From NCBI RefSeq assembly GCF_014692675.1, contig NZ_JABFCZ010000020.1, forward strand, positions 62,001 through 126,000: DNA of 64,000 nucleotides. The letters run 5' to 3'. Position numbers and translations under genes: made by a program. This DNA is from Roseibium aggregatum (GTDB taxonomy: Bacteria; Pseudomonadota; Alphaproteobacteria; Rhizobiales; Stappiaceae). Below, in pieces: positions 8,911-17,611 of this stretch. The notes under the pieces were generated by a model. It was not told the origin of the DNA. It searched no databases and was given only the letters and a program-made list of their open reading frames with translations. Every line of letters starts with the position of its first letter. Within the stretch, counting starts at the first letter, position 1.

Positions 8911-9420
8911 ATGGAATCCAGCCAACAGAACAAAGCCTTCCCGGTCTCCTGGGACATGTTCCACCGGGACGCCCGGGCGCTGGCGTGGCGCCTGTCCGGA
9001 CAAGGCGAGTGGAAGGCCATTGTCTGCATCACCCGCGGCGGCCTAGTGCCCGCGGCCATTGTCGCCCGCGAACTCGGCATCCGCACCATCGAAACCGTGT
9101 GCATCGCCTCCTATCACGACTACGAAAACCAGGGCGAACTCAAGGTGATCAAGCCGATCGACCCCAAGGTGGTCGATCTGGAAGAGGGTCAGGGCAGCGG
9201 CGTTCTGGTGATCGACGATCTGGTCGATACCGGAAAGACGGCCAAGGTCGTCCGCGAGATGCTGCCCAAGGCCCATTTCGCCACCGTCTACGCCAAGCCG
9301 ATCGGCTGTCCGATGGTCGACACCTTCGTGACCGAGGTCTCCCAGGACACCTGGATCTATTTCCCCTGGGACATGGGCTGGCAGTTCCAGCCGCCGTTGG
9401 CAAAGGACAGCGCAGGCTGA
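8911..9420 (+). CDS. gpt: Xanthine-guanine phosphoribosyltransferase
   Basis: Gpt joins xanthine, guanine or hypoxanthine to PRPP, giving the nucleotides in purine salvage. The 169-residue protein has the PRPP-binding signature [13 protein letters not shown] at residues 98-110, a TRGG segment at 41-44, and the C-terminal [11 protein letters not shown] that in relatives frames the base pocket. Length agrees with the E. coli enzyme (152 residues) plus a short extension. The first ATG is used. It lies directly after the CinA-like gene on the same strand. Confidence 0.93.
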   Translation: MESSQQNKAFPVSWDMFHRDARALAWRLSGQGEWKAIVCITRGGLVPAAIVARELGIRTIETVCIASYHDYENQGELKVIKPIDPKVVDLEEGQGSGVLVIDDLVDTGKTAKVVREMLPKAHFATVYAKPIGCPMVDTFVTEVSQDTWIYFPWDMGWQFQPPLAKDSAG

Positions 9421-9485
9421 ACCTCACGCGGATTTGATATCAGCCTGTACACAGACTGGCCACAATTTGAAGCCATTCAGGCAGC

Positions 9486-9869
9486 ATGAAACGTTCGGGA
9501 TTTTTCAGTATTGGCAGAATGATAGCGCGGGCACTGACGCTGACCGCGCTCGTTGTCATGGCCTGCAGCCCTGCCCTGACCGGAACGCAATCCATCAAGA
9601 ACATCGGAAACGCCGCTCAGATCCGGGACGTGCAATCGCCCGGCCTATTCCGTCAGGCCGCCGCCGGCGCCGAACAGCAGCGGCCTGCCAAGACGGCCGC
9701 GAGCCGATGCAAGGGGCGTCTCTGCCTTCAACCGGCGCTTCAACTGGCAATCTTGCCGGACGTAAAAAACCGCACCGAACAGGCACCTGCGAGGGAGCGT
9801 GACGGCCAGGCGGCCAGCGGCGTGATCGTTCGGGTCACTCCACCTCCTCCAAAATCTGCCGTCTCCTGA
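9486..9869 (+). CDS. Putative exported lipoprotein, unknown family
   Basis: A 127-residue protein with a basic N-terminus (MKRSGFF), a hydrophobic stretch at about residues 12-27 and a Cys at 27 (VVMACSPA), which looks like a signal peptide with a poor lipobox. The rest is basic and low in hydrophobic residues, with two further cysteines. I do not recognise a family, and the gene could be spurious; support comes from the plausible signal peptide and its position between gpt and the L,D-transpeptidase. The Shine-Dalgarno is weak. Confidence 0.4.
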   Translation: MKRSGFFSIGRMIARALTLTALVVMACSPALTGTQSIKNIGNAAQIRDVQSPGLFRQAAAGAEQQRPAKTAASRCKGRLCLQPALQLAILPDVKNRTEQAPARERDGQAASGVIVRVTPPPPKSAVS

Positions 9870-9974
9870 ACCAGATCGCGCTTCATGCGTTGAATCTCCT
9901 GGCAAAGCTACGGGAAAGTTTCACGAGCGAAACTTATCCAACGCCCCATGACTTGTTTGGAAGCAGGCACACAT

Positions 9975-10721
9975 ATGCAATTTACCCGACGTTCGTTCCT
10001 GATCGGAGCCGGAAGTTCCATCCTCGCCGGATGCTCCACCGCCAACCGGGAACGCATCCCCTACCCCACGCCCGAGCAAATGGCCCGGTATCCGTCCGAA
10101 AACGGCACCTACCCGGCGCAAGGCTCTTACCCGGTAAACCCGCGCACGGCGCCAGGCACGGTCCGGCGGTATCCGCCGGATGTCCTGCGCATGTACCGCG
10201 CCATGCCGGAAGAACGGTTCCCGATCCCGGCCGTCGATCTCAGCAAGATCGATCCGCGCTACTACCGGCAGATCGTCGACTACACCAGCCCGGAAACGGT
10301 GGGGACGATCATCGTCGACACCCCGAACCGCTTTCTCTACCTGACCATGGAAAACGGCAAGGCGCTGCGTTACGGCGTCGGCATCGGACGGGACGGCTTC
10401 AGATGGGGCGGACGGGCCCGGATCGGACGGAAGCAGGAATGGCCGAAATGGACGCCGCCAGCGGAAATGATCGCCCGCGAACCGGACCTGGAGAAATACC
10501 GCAACGGCATGCCGCCCGGCCTGGGCAACCCGCTCGGCGCCCGGGCGCTCTACATTTTCGAGGGCAATCGCGACACCCTTTACCGCCTGCACGGGACAGC
10601 GGAAGCCTGGTCCATCGGCAATGCGGTGTCATCGGGCTGCGTCCGGCTGCTCAACCAGGACATCATCGACCTCTACGGCCGCGTGCCCGTCGGCACGAAG
10701 ATCGTCGTCCGCCAGAAATAA
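9975..10721 (+). CDS. L,D-transpeptidase (ErfK/YbiS/YcfS/YnhG domain) lipoprotein
   Basis: A 248-residue envelope enzyme. It starts with a twin-arginine-like segment (TRRSFLIGAGSS) followed by the lipobox LAGC (Cys about 19), so it should be exported and lipid-anchored. The catalytic YkuD motif is present as His206 (RLHGT) and SSGCVRL with Cys222. L,D-transpeptidases form 3-3 crosslinks in peptidoglycan or attach proteins to it. The ATG at 9975 is chosen over an upstream frame start at 9948 because the twin-arginine signal then begins the protein. The gene ends 24 bp before the inverted-repeat element at 10746. Confidence 0.9.
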   Translation: MQFTRRSFLIGAGSSILAGCSTANRERIPYPTPEQMARYPSENGTYPAQGSYPVNPRTAPGTVRRYPPDVLRMYRAMPEERFPIPAVDLSKIDPRYYRQIVDYTSPETVGTIIVDTPNRFLYLTMENGKALRYGVGIGRDGFRWGGRARIGRKQEWPKWTPPAEMIAREPDLEKYRNGMPPGLGNPLGARALYIFEGNRDTLYRLHGTAEAWSIGNAVSSGCVRLLNQDIIDLYGRVPVGTKIVVRQK

Positions 10722-10745
10722 TCTGAAAGGACAGCCGTCCGGCGT

Positions 10746-11013
10746 TAGAGCGAGTCGCCTTTAAATTGAGCCATTTGACCGAGGTGCTTTTGTCTGATGA
10801 CAAGACGGATTGCGCGCCGTGGTGTAGTTCCACCACAAGCTCGAGCCAACGCAGTCAGCGGGCAAAAGCACCCGGCCCTTCGGGTGGTGAAAAGCGGCGC
10901 ATCGGCAGCGTTGCGCCGCTTGCCCGATGCGCCGCATCGCGCTTCACGACGCGCCTTGCCGAATGAACCGCTTTTCACCATCAAATGGATCAATTTAAAG
11001 GCGACTCGCTCTA
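10746..11013. repeat. 268-bp inverted-repeat element with nested hairpins (MITE-like)
   Basis: The ends are a perfect 24-bp inverted repeat (10746-10769 and 10990-11013), which continues after one mismatch for 8 more matching bases. Inside are three further perfect palindromic pairs: 10783-10792 with 10863-10872, 10886-10897 with 10968-10979, and 10894-10905 with 10924-10935. No convincing coding frame is present and no clear target-site duplication is seen. It fits a non-autonomous mobile element or a large REP-like extragenic repeat. Its right tip (CTA on the + strand) supplies the stop codon of sfsA. Confidence 0.75.
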
Positions 11014-11715
11014 GTCCAGAATGCGGACGGGCTTGTCGACCTCGATACCCTCGACAGTCACCGAACATCCGACCGCATAGGCCTCCACACCGGCCTTGCG
11101 GGCGGCGTCGAACGCCTTGCCGTAATTCGGATCGATGTCGCGCGCCAGCGCCATCCGCTCGCAATCGGGCCGCTGCACCAGGAACACCATGGCCGCCCGG
11201 TGACCGTCTGCGACCATGTCCGACATTTCAACGAGATGCTTGGCGCCGCGTGCCGTCACGGAATCGGGGAATTCGGCAAGACCCGGTTCGCGCATCAGGT
11301 GGACGTTCTTCACCTCCACATAGGTCAGCCCGCCGTCCCCGCCTTCCAGCAGGATGTCAATCCGCGAGTTCTTGCCGTATTTCACTTCCCTGCGCAGGCT
11401 CGCAAAGCCGTCGAGTTCCGGCACCAGGCCGCCCCTCAGCGCGTCTTCCACCAGTCCGTTCGGATGGGCCGTGTTGATGCCGACGAGCGCGCCGTCCGCC
11501 TCGATCACCTCCCAGGAATACTTGAGCTTGCGGTTGGGATTGTCCGATTTCGACAGCCACACCCGCGATCCGGGCTCCTTCAGGCCGAGCATGGACCCGG
11601 GATTGGCGCAATGGGCGGTGATTTCCGTGCCGTCCTCGTCGAGGAGGACATCGGCCAGAAAGCGCTTGTATCGTTTGACCAGACGGCCGCTGACAAGGGG
11701 GGCTGAAAACTTCAT
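11011..11715 (-). CDS. sfsA: DNA/RNA nuclease SfsA
   Basis: A 234-residue SfsA family protein with an N-terminal OB-like part ([10 protein letters not shown] near residue 12, HCANPGSM near 35) and a nuclease-like C-terminal domain with IDILLEGG and YVEVKNVHL, the PD-(D/E)xK-type core. E. coli SfsA was named for sugar fermentation stimulation; nuclease activity has been proposed. The ATG at 11715 gives the standard family length, while the frame runs open 63 codons further upstream without similarity. Its TAG stop is formed by the terminal bases of the adjacent inverted-repeat element, so the natural C-terminus may have been altered slightly. Confidence 0.92.
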   Translation of the reverse strand: MKFSAPLVSGRLVKRYKRFLADVLLDEDGTEITAHCANPGSMLGLKEPGSRVWLSKSDNPNRKLKYSWEVIEADGALVGINTAHPNGLVEDALRGGLVPELDGFASLRREVKYGKNSRIDILLEGGDGGLTYVEVKNVHLMREPGLAEFPDSVTARGAKHLVEMSDMVADGHRAAMVFLVQRPDCERMALARDIDPNYGKAFDAARKAGVEAYAVGCSVTVEGIEVDKPVRILD

Positions 11716-11761
11716 GGCACCTGAATAGCGCGAGAACAAAAGGTAAACAAGTCTGTATGTA

Positions 11762-13207
11762 TCAACGTGACCAGAAATCCGGATCGAAGAGCACCAGAAC
11801 CGTGAACAGCTCCAGGCGGCCGAACAGCATGGCCGCGCATAAAAGCCACTTCGCATCGTCGGGCAGCGGCGCGAAATTGCCGGACGGACCGATGACGGAG
11901 CCAAGCCCCGGACCGACGTTCCCGATCGACGTGGCCGCAGCCGACAGGGCCGTGATCAGGTCGAGACCGAAGACGGACAGGCCCAGGGTGACGGCGCCGA
12001 CCGCCCCCATGTAGACGACAAGGAAGGCCAGCACGGAGAAGGAAAGCTCCGTCGTCAGCCGGATCCTGCCATATTCTTCCGACATCACCCGGTTCGGCCG
12101 GACCATGCGGCGGAAATGGGCCCGGACCGTTCCGAAAAACACGAGGAAGCGGAACATCTTGATGCCGCCGGTGGTGGATCCGGTACAACCGCCGACGAAA
12201 CTGAGCAGGAGCACGATCCCGACGACCGGCCCGCCCCATTCGGTGTAGTCCCCGAGCGCATAACCGGTCCCGGTCACGATCGAGACCACATTGAAGGTCG
12301 CCCTGAGCAACGCCTCGTCGAAGGGAAAGCGCATGGTGATGCCGAGGTAAACCGTCATCACAAGGGAGACGACCCCGAGGAACCCGACCAGGGCGCGGAC
12401 CTGCGGATCGCGCCACAACAACAGCGGCTGGCCGCGCAGGGCCTGGACGATCAGCACGAACGGCAGGGCGCCGACGACCATGAAGAAGATGCTGACCCAG
12501 CCGGAGACGGGATTGGTGTAATAGCCGAAAGACGCGTCATGGGTGGAAAAGCCGCCGGTGGAGATCGTCGTCAGCGCGTGGTTGAAGGCGTCGAACAGTT
12601 CAAATCCGGTCGCCAGATAGGCGATGATGCACAGGGCCGTCAAAAGCACGTAAGCCAGTCCGAGCAAGCGGATCAGTTCTATGGACCGGCTGACGATCTT
12701 TTCCGACCGGTCCGAGGCCTCGGTCTGGAACAGCTGCATGCCGCCGATCCGCAGGAACGGCAGGAGCACGATCGCCATGACGATAATGCCGATGCCGCCG
12801 ATCCACTGCAGGAGCGAGCGCCAGACGAGCAGGCCCGGCGGCAGCCCGTCCAGGCCCGACAGCACCGTCGAACCGGTCGTGGTCACGCCGGACACGGCCT
12901 CGAACACCGCATCTGCATAGCCGATGCCGAGCCACATGAACGGCAGCGCGCCAAGGGCGGGCAGCGTCGCCCAGGCAAGCGCCGTCAGAAGGAAGGTCTG
13001 GCGGATATTGAGCCCCTCTTTCAGCGATCCGCCGACCGCGATCGACAGCAGCATGCCCACGAGGCCGGTAAACAGGGCTGAAAACACGAACGCGCGCCAG
13101 TCGGCATTCCTGGCCGCCACATCGACGATGGCAGGCACCAGCATGGCGGTCGCCAGACCGACATAGAGGAACCCGAGCACATTGAGGACTGGGCGCAGCG
13201 AGATCAA
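11762..13207 (-). CDS. trkH: Trk/Ktr-type potassium uptake protein TrkH
   Basis: A 481-residue inner-membrane K+ transporter subunit with about ten membrane spans arranged as four membrane-pore-membrane repeats. The four filter segments are visible: [29 protein letters not shown] and [11 protein letters not shown]. Such channels work with a cytoplasmic TrkA regulator, which is not in the window. The start is a TTG at 13207 with AGGA upstream; no ATG lies nearby. The gene stands alone, ending 47 bp before the sfsA start. Confidence 0.95.
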   Translation of the reverse strand: MISLRPVLNVLGFLYVGLATAMLVPAIVDVAARNADWRAFVFSALFTGLVGMLLSIAVGGSLKEGLNIRQTFLLTALAWATLPALGALPFMWLGIGYADAVFEAVSGVTTTGSTVLSGLDGLPPGLLVWRSLLQWIGGIGIIVMAIVLLPFLRIGGMQLFQTEASDRSEKIVSRSIELIRLLGLAYVLLTALCIIAYLATGFELFDAFNHALTTISTGGFSTHDASFGYYTNPVSGWVSIFFMVVGALPFVLIVQALRGQPLLLWRDPQVRALVGFLGVVSLVMTVYLGITMRFPFDEALLRATFNVVSIVTGTGYALGDYTEWGGPVVGIVLLLSFVGGCTGSTTGGIKMFRFLVFFGTVRAHFRRMVRPNRVMSEEYGRIRLTTELSFSVLAFLVVYMGAVGAVTLGLSVFGLDLITALSAAATSIGNVGPGLGSVIGPSGNFAPLPDDAKWLLCAAMLFGRLELFTVLVLFDPDFWSR

Positions 13208-13441
13208 GAAACGTTCCTACCTGTCCAGCGCACGGCCCAAGATACCGGCCGTCAATGCGCATTCCGAATTCTGAAACTTCCTAGACTGTTTCTGAGGCAA
13301 TGCCAATGGCACTGCACCTGCGCCGATGGAGACACAAACCGGAGGCACAATTATCTCCGTCCAGGGTTGTTAATTGCAATTTTGCGCAAACCTGGTGCAC
13401 AATTACACCAAACATACAACATCGAAAGCGGAGTCGCTGGA

Positions 13442-13681
13442 ATGTCGAGGCAAAGTATTTCCCTGACCCGACCGAACGACGAATGGCTCAAGGCGCAGGT
13501 CGAAAGCGAAGAATATTCAAGCAAGAGCGAGGTGATAAACGACCTCATCCGCAAGGCGCGGGAGATGCAGGAAATCCGCAAAAAGCTGATCGCAGCGGAA
13601 GCAAGCGGGTTTTCCAACCGCACGCCGGAACAAATCCGAGCCGACGCCAGGGCAAAGCTCAGGAATGCCGCGGACTTATAA
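13442..13681 (+). CDS. parD: Antitoxin ParD (CC2985 family)
   Basis: A 79-residue ribbon-helix-helix antitoxin. The N-terminal SRQSISLTRPNDEWLKAQVE strand-helix and the SKSEVINDLIRKARE helix are typical of ParD, and the C-terminal half should wrap the toxin. The complex normally represses its own promoter, which would lie in 13300-13441. The frame is open upstream to 13367, but the ATG at 13442 gives family length. It overlaps parE by 17 bp, so translation is coupled. Confidence 0.9.
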   Translation: MSRQSISLTRPNDEWLKAQVESEEYSSKSEVINDLIRKAREMQEIRKKLIAAEASGFSNRTPEQIRADARAKLRNAADL

Positions 13682-13949
13682 ACTCAAAATCAGCGCATCG
13701 GCGGAGCGTGATCTGGCAACCCTCTATGAATACGGATTTGTTCAGTGGGGAGAGGAACGCGCCGACCTTTATTACGATGCGCTGATCGATCATTTTCAGC
13801 ACCTTTGCGACAATCCATTCTTATATGCCACCGTCGATGAAATTCGCCCCGGCTATCGCCGCAGCATCTGCGGCGTTCACAGCATCTATTACAAGGTGAC
13901 GGAAACCGCCGTGGAGGTCATGGCCGTGATCGGACGGCAGAATTTCTAG
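13665..13949 (+). CDS. parE: Toxin ParE (RelE/ParE superfamily)
   Basis: A 94-residue RelE/ParE-fold protein starting YKLKISASAERDLATLYEYG and ending with YYKVTETAVEVMAVIGRQNF. ParE toxins of this type poison DNA gyrase and are held inactive by ParD. The ATG lies inside the 3' end of parD, with GCTCAGGA just upstream. Both genes are complete. The pair sits immediately left of a repeat cluster and tRNA-Leu, a spot that has received other foreign DNA. Confidence 0.9.
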   Translation: MPRTYKLKISASAERDLATLYEYGFVQWGEERADLYYDALIDHFQHLCDNPFLYATVDEIRPGYRRSICGVHSIYYKVTETAVEVMAVIGRQNF

Positions 13950-13957
13950 GAAATATC

Positions 13958-14210
13958 GAGCTCAAGCAGCCGGAAAGCCGGTGGCACATTGAAGCTTGAG
14001 TACAACAACCGGAGCTCAAGTAGCCCGAGGGGCGATAGCTCAATTAAGTTTGAGAGCAGTCCTCCTGCGCCAAGGCTTCGGAGGACACGCCTTCGTCTAA
14101 CGACCTTCAGGTGGCAAGCCACCCGAAGCTCGAAGAGCGAAGGATGGTGCAGGTGAAAGGAGCAACCTGGAACCAAGCCAGCGCTCAAGTAGGCCAACGG
14201 CCGATAGCGC
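13958..14210. repeat. Cluster of REP-like palindromic units
   Basis: Two units share one architecture. Unit 14012-14041 has stem GAGCT/AGCTC, then CAAGTAG, inner stem CCC/GGG and CGAT. Unit 14181-14210 has stem GCGCT/AGCGC, CAAGTAG, inner stem GCC/GGC and CGAT. The stem bases change in compensating pairs while the unpaired parts are conserved. A third, diverged unit begins at 13958. Between them are two more perfect hairpins, 14059-14065 with 14080-14086 and 14110-14115 with 14118-14123. No gene is supported in 13950-14218. Confidence 0.65.
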
Positions 14211-14218
14211 GACAAATA

Positions 14219-14304
14219 TGGTGCGGGCGACGGGACTCGAACCCGTACAGCCTAGGGCCGAGGGATTTTAAGTCCCTTGTGTCTACCAGTTCCACCACGC
14301 CCGC
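14219..14304 (-). tRNA. tRNA-Leu (anticodon UAA), CCA encoded
   Basis: Read on the minus strand, the 7-bp acceptor stem GCGGGCG/CGCCCGC, the anticodon loop CTTAAAA (anticodon TAA), a variable arm and the T-loop GGTTCGAGTCC are all present, followed by discriminator A and CCA at 14219-14222. The sequence is an 83-nt class II tRNA plus CCA. The first 34 nt of the gene are repeated at 15793-15826, and a damaged copy of the 3' half lies at 14462-14495 in the opposite orientation, so the gene seems to be an integration target. Confidence 0.96.
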
Positions 14305-14461
14305 AACCCTAACCGGTTTAGTGGCTCCTGCGGATTTTGCAACTCAACCAGTCCTAATTTCTCCTTCGATCCCAAGCTTTGGACTTAAAAATATATGTGC
14401 CAACAGCGTCGGATGAACTCGTCAAATTTAGGAAGAAACCTTAAACTCCGGTACACTTAAT

Positions 14462-14495
14462 ATCCCTCGGCCTAGGCTGTACGGCTTTCGAGTCC
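14462..14495 (+). repeat. Degenerate fragment of the tRNA-Leu 3' half
   Basis: These 34 bases match the sense strand of tRNA-Leu from the anticodon-stem 3' side through the T-loop, with one deleted base and about two substitutions. The orientation is opposite to the complete tRNA 160 bp to the left. It is best read as a relic of an earlier integration or rearrangement at the tRNA. Confidence 0.7.
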
Positions 14496-14513
14496 CATGG
14501 CCCCGGATCAGAT

Positions 14514-15665
14514 TTGGAGGATATTCCGATCCGCCTATTGCTGACACACGATCTCGACCCTCGATACGCTTGGCAGCGTCTTAGGAGCTTTCATGATACC
14601 GGCTTGACATCAAGCCAAATCATGGCAAGTAGAGAAATTCCCACTGATCAAAAAGATAATGTGGAAAAACAGGCCGATCAGATCCGTTTTTGCCTAATCC
14701 AAGCTGAGGAATACTACAAAGCAGCCTCAGTATCCAACAGCACCACAAAATCGTTGCAGCTATACTACTGTGCGATGTCTCTAGCTCTAGCAGAATCACT
14801 TTGGTTAGGCGACGGGACTATTAGCCTAGACAAGAGAGCACGCTTTCACCACAATCATGGACTCGATTTCATTTTCGACGAAGGGTCCAATGATCGTTTG
14901 GAAGGTCTCGCAGCCAAACCAAAGTACCACCGAGGCGAGCCCTCTGGAACCTTCGGGCTCTGGTGGAGACACTCGCGGAACTTACCCTTCGCGCTGGATC
15001 GAAAAATCATTTACACTGGAGACCGCTACCATAACAATCAAGTGGATTTAGGTGCAATTTCAAACAATATATTTGAAAAAGACAGCCCATTATTCAAGTT
15101 AAATTTATTGGAATGCTTTCAAAATATAAGAGAAATGAAATACATATTAAATAAGTACAACCACGAAATACGATTAGTAAGATGCTCAGCGAGCGCAAAA
15201 ACACAAATAAACCATGAAAAAAGAGAATTTAGAAATGAATATAAGTATATCCTCCATCCGGGGGACGTTAATTATATAAATAAAGCAGTTGAACATTTCT
15301 CATTTCCACCGACCCTAGTTCCATATGTGGACGCAGCAGAAATTAAACCCTCAGGAATAGCGATCGAAGTTTCACCCCCTGCAAATTTTAACGTCCAGTA
15401 TAAAGTCCCCTCAGGTTTCTCAACATCGCAAAATGATACGTTCTTCTATTCTGACGACCATTGCTTGAATGAGTTTGGATACCTCTATATTGGACTTTTC
15501 ATCTGCAGTAATTTGGTCAGGTATTACCCTCACAAATGGATGGAAGAAATCCATAAATCTTCAAAGACTTATGTCATGGTTGATGATTTCATGTCAGCCT
15601 GTGTCAGTCGATTACCCTGGCTGACATTATCCGCCCTGGAAGACACAGTCTTCCTCGAAAAATAA
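14514..15665 (+). CDS. YaaC-like protein on an AT-rich islet
   Basis: A 383-residue protein unlike its neighbours in base composition: much of 15050-15300 is very AT-rich while the chromosome around it is GC-rich, a sign of transfer. Two parts suggest the YaaC-like family: the segment AEEYYKAASVSN with KSLQLYYCAMSLALAESLW (about residues 62-94), and FICSNLVRYYPHKWME (about 330-350), which matches the conserved 'RY-P--W' end of YaaC proteins. Function is unknown; such genes often sit in variable islands, so a defence role is conceivable but not shown. The ORF opens at 14514 (GAGGATATT context), so the start is uncertain. It is flanked by tRNA-Leu fragments on both sides. Confidence 0.55.
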   Translation: MEDIPIRLLLTHDLDPRYAWQRLRSFHDTGLTSSQIMASREIPTDQKDNVEKQADQIRFCLIQAEEYYKAASVSNSTTKSLQLYYCAMSLALAESLWLGDGTISLDKRARFHHNHGLDFIFDEGSNDRLEGLAAKPKYHRGEPSGTFGLWWRHSRNLPFALDRKIIYTGDRYHNNQVDLGAISNNIFEKDSPLFKLNLLECFQNIREMKYILNKYNHEIRLVRCSASAKTQINHEKREFRNEYKYILHPGDVNYINKAVEHFSFPPTLVPYVDAAEIKPSGIAIEVSPPANFNVQYKVPSGFSTSQNDTFFYSDDHCLNEFGYLYIGLFICSNLVRYYPHKWMEEIHKSSKTYVMVDDFMSACVSRLPWLTLSALEDTVFLEK

Positions 15666-16009
15666 TAGCCTTGATTTGGCTTAATTCTCCTACAGCATCT
15701 TGAACCGGAAAGGCGACGCGCAAAGTTATAACCCGGTTTTGGCCATTATGGGCATCGTCGAGCTACTAAGAATATTGCTACGATCGTCCCCTAGTCCCTT
15801 GTGTCTACCAGTTCCACCACGCCCGCGTGTTCCCAAATGCCTATCCGCTGGCGGAAAGCTGCGCAAGCCGGTTTAGCCCTCTTGTTAAGCAGTTTTGCCC
15901 CCGGTCTGGAAAAATTCGGCCGACAAGGTTATGTGAAGCGCAAGACATGAAACGAAAGCCGCGCTAACCTGTGCGCGACAACATAAATTCTAGAGCACAA
16001 GCACCGCCC
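15666..16009. other. Gene-free stretch between the islet and map
   Basis: This 344-bp stretch holds the 34-bp tRNA-Leu copy (15793-15826) and otherwise no gene that I can support. It should contain the map promoter and possibly the original tRNA-Leu promoter region, which would lie just right of 15826, but I cannot point to convincing -35/-10 boxes. Confidence 0.5.
15793..15826 (-). repeat. 34-bp direct repeat of the tRNA-Leu 5' end (att-like)
   Basis: Bases 15793-15826 are identical to 14271-14304, the first 34 nt of tRNA-Leu on the minus strand, in the same orientation; identity stops sharply on both sides. Two direct copies flanking an AT-rich 1.5-kb segment are what a site-specific integration at the tRNA would leave. 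The copy lacks the anticodon and 3' half and cannot be a working tRNA. Confidence 0.85.
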
Positions 16010-16840
16010 ATGGTCACCTATATCGACGCCGCAGACGCCCCCTTGAAAAACACCGGACAGGTCCGCCTTTACGGACCGGAGGATTTCGAGGGCATGCGCA
16101 AGGCGGGACAGCTGACCGCCCGGTGTCTCGACGAACTGGCGGCCATCGTCAAACCCGGCGTAACCACCCAGGAAATCGACGATTTCGTCTTCGAATTCGG
16201 CGAGGCCAACGGCGCCCTGCCGGCAACGCTCAACTACCGCGGCTACACCAAGTCCACCTGCACCTCGGTCAACCATGTGGTCTGCCACGGCATCCCGAAC
16301 GAAAAGCCTCTGCGCGACGGCGACATCGTCAACATCGACGTCACCTACATCCTGGACGGCTGGCACGGCGATTCCAGCCGCATGTATCCGGTCGGCAAGA
16401 TCAAGCGCGCCGCCGAGCGGCTGATCGAGGTGACCTATGAATCGCTCCTGCTCGGCATTGCCGCCGCCAAGCCCGGCAACACCACCGGCGATATCGGCCA
16501 CGCCATCCAGACCTATGTGGAAGGCGAGCGCTGCTCGGTGGTGCGCGATTTCTGCGGCCACGGCGTCGGCCGGCTGTTCCACGACACGCCGAACATCCTG
16601 CACTACGGCCGCCCGGGCGAAGGCATCGAACTGAAGCCCGGCATGATTTTCACCATCGAGCCGATGGTGAACCTGGGCCGCCCCCATGTGAAGGTCCTGA
16701 GCGACGGCTGGACGGCGGTGACCCGGGACCGGTCTCTGTCTGCCCAGTTCGAGCATGCCATCGGCATCACGCCGGACGGCTGCGAGATCTTCACCACCTC
16801 GCCGGGGGGCCTGGACAAGCCCGGCATGACCCCGGCTTAA
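16010..16840 (+). CDS. map: Type I methionine aminopeptidase
   Basis: Map removes the initiator methionine from new proteins in the cytoplasm. The 276-residue protein has all expected parts: the substrate His in VCHGIPNE, metal ligands Asp in [18 protein letters not shown], His in [11 protein letters not shown], Glu in FTIEPMV and Glu in QFEHAIGI. The ATG at 16010 begins the usual MVTYIDA-type N-terminus of alphaproteobacterial Map; the frame also has a GTG at 15971. radC follows 10 bp downstream, a conserved gene order in this group. Confidence 0.96.
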   Translation: MVTYIDAADAPLKNTGQVRLYGPEDFEGMRKAGQLTARCLDELAAIVKPGVTTQEIDDFVFEFGEANGALPATLNYRGYTKSTCTSVNHVVCHGIPNEKPLRDGDIVNIDVTYILDGWHGDSSRMYPVGKIKRAAERLIEVTYESLLLGIAAAKPGNTTGDIGHAIQTYVEGERCSVVRDFCGHGVGRLFHDTPNILHYGRPGEGIELKPGMIFTIEPMVNLGRPHVKVLSDGWTAVTRDRSLSAQFEHAIGITPDGCEIFTTSPGGLDKPGMTPA

Positions 16841-16850
16841 GATCGGACTC

Positions 16851-17495
16851 ATGGGAGCGGACCGGAAAAAGCCCGAGGACAAGACGCCGTCCCCGGACCA
16901 TTCCGAACACCGCAAACGTGTGAGAAACCGGTTCCAAAAGACCGGCGAAGCCGGGTTCGAAGACTACGAACTGCTCGAGCTCCTGCTGTTTTCCGCCATA
17001 CCGCGCCAGGACACCAAGCCGATCGCCAAGGCCCTGCTCCGCCGTTTCGGTTCTTTTGCCGGCGTGCTTGCCGCACCCCGTAATCTTCTGGTGGAAATTC
17101 CCGGTGTCGGCGAGAAGGTCGCCGAGCACCTGAAGGTCGTCCAGGCAAGCGCGGTCCGCTACACCAAGGGCCAGGTCAACGAGCGGGCTGTGCTGTCGTC
17201 GTGGTCTGAGGTGGTCGATTACGTGAAATCGGCGATGGCCCACTCCGATATCGAAGAATTCCGCATTCTGTTTCTCGACAGGAAAAACGGGCTGATTGCA
17301 GACGAGGTGCAACAACGGGGAACGGTCGACCACACCCCGGTCTACCCGCGGGAGGTGATCCGCCGCGCGCTGGAGCTGTCCGCGACCGCGCTCGTCCTGG
17401 TCCACAATCACCCCACTCATTCATTTAGATCCCGCAGGATCACGCTCAAACACATTGAAACACTAGAAAATCCCTCAATTTTTAGCATTGCGTAG
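16851..17495 (+). pseudogene. radC: RadC family protein, 3'-truncated by the conjugative element
   Basis: The first 188 codons encode a normal RadC (UPF0758): a helix-hairpin-helix segment [13 protein letters not shown] (about residues 82-94) and most of the JAB1/MPN metalloprotease-like domain, up to LVHNHP at residues 183-188. In intact RadC this continues as HNHP-S-G-D with a later Asp that completes the metal site. Here it changes to THSFRSRR and ends 26 codons later in unrelated, AT-richer sequence. The break coincides with the left edge of the element whose integrase starts at 17612. The product lacks part of its metal site and the C-terminal fold. The missing 3' end should be found beyond the right end of the element. 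Confidence 0.9.
17400..17420. other. Probable left attachment site (attL) in radC
   Basis: RadC similarity stops within these bases, right after the codons for His-Asn-His-Pro, so the crossover core should lie here. The matching attR copy is not in the window. The exact core cannot be defined from one side only. Confidence 0.55.
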
Positions 17496-17611
17496 TGGGG
17501 ACGGTTTTGGCAAATTGGGGGTGGTTGAAGGGATAGAAAACGGCTTTCCGCTCCCAGTAAACGATCCCCGTTTCTCCTCGACCGATCCCAGTTTCAGGCA
17601 AGGAGGAACGC

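Noticed and set aside
15793-15826. A second tRNA-Leu gene
   Set aside because: Only the first 34 nt are present; anticodon, variable arm, T-arm and 3' acceptor strand are missing.
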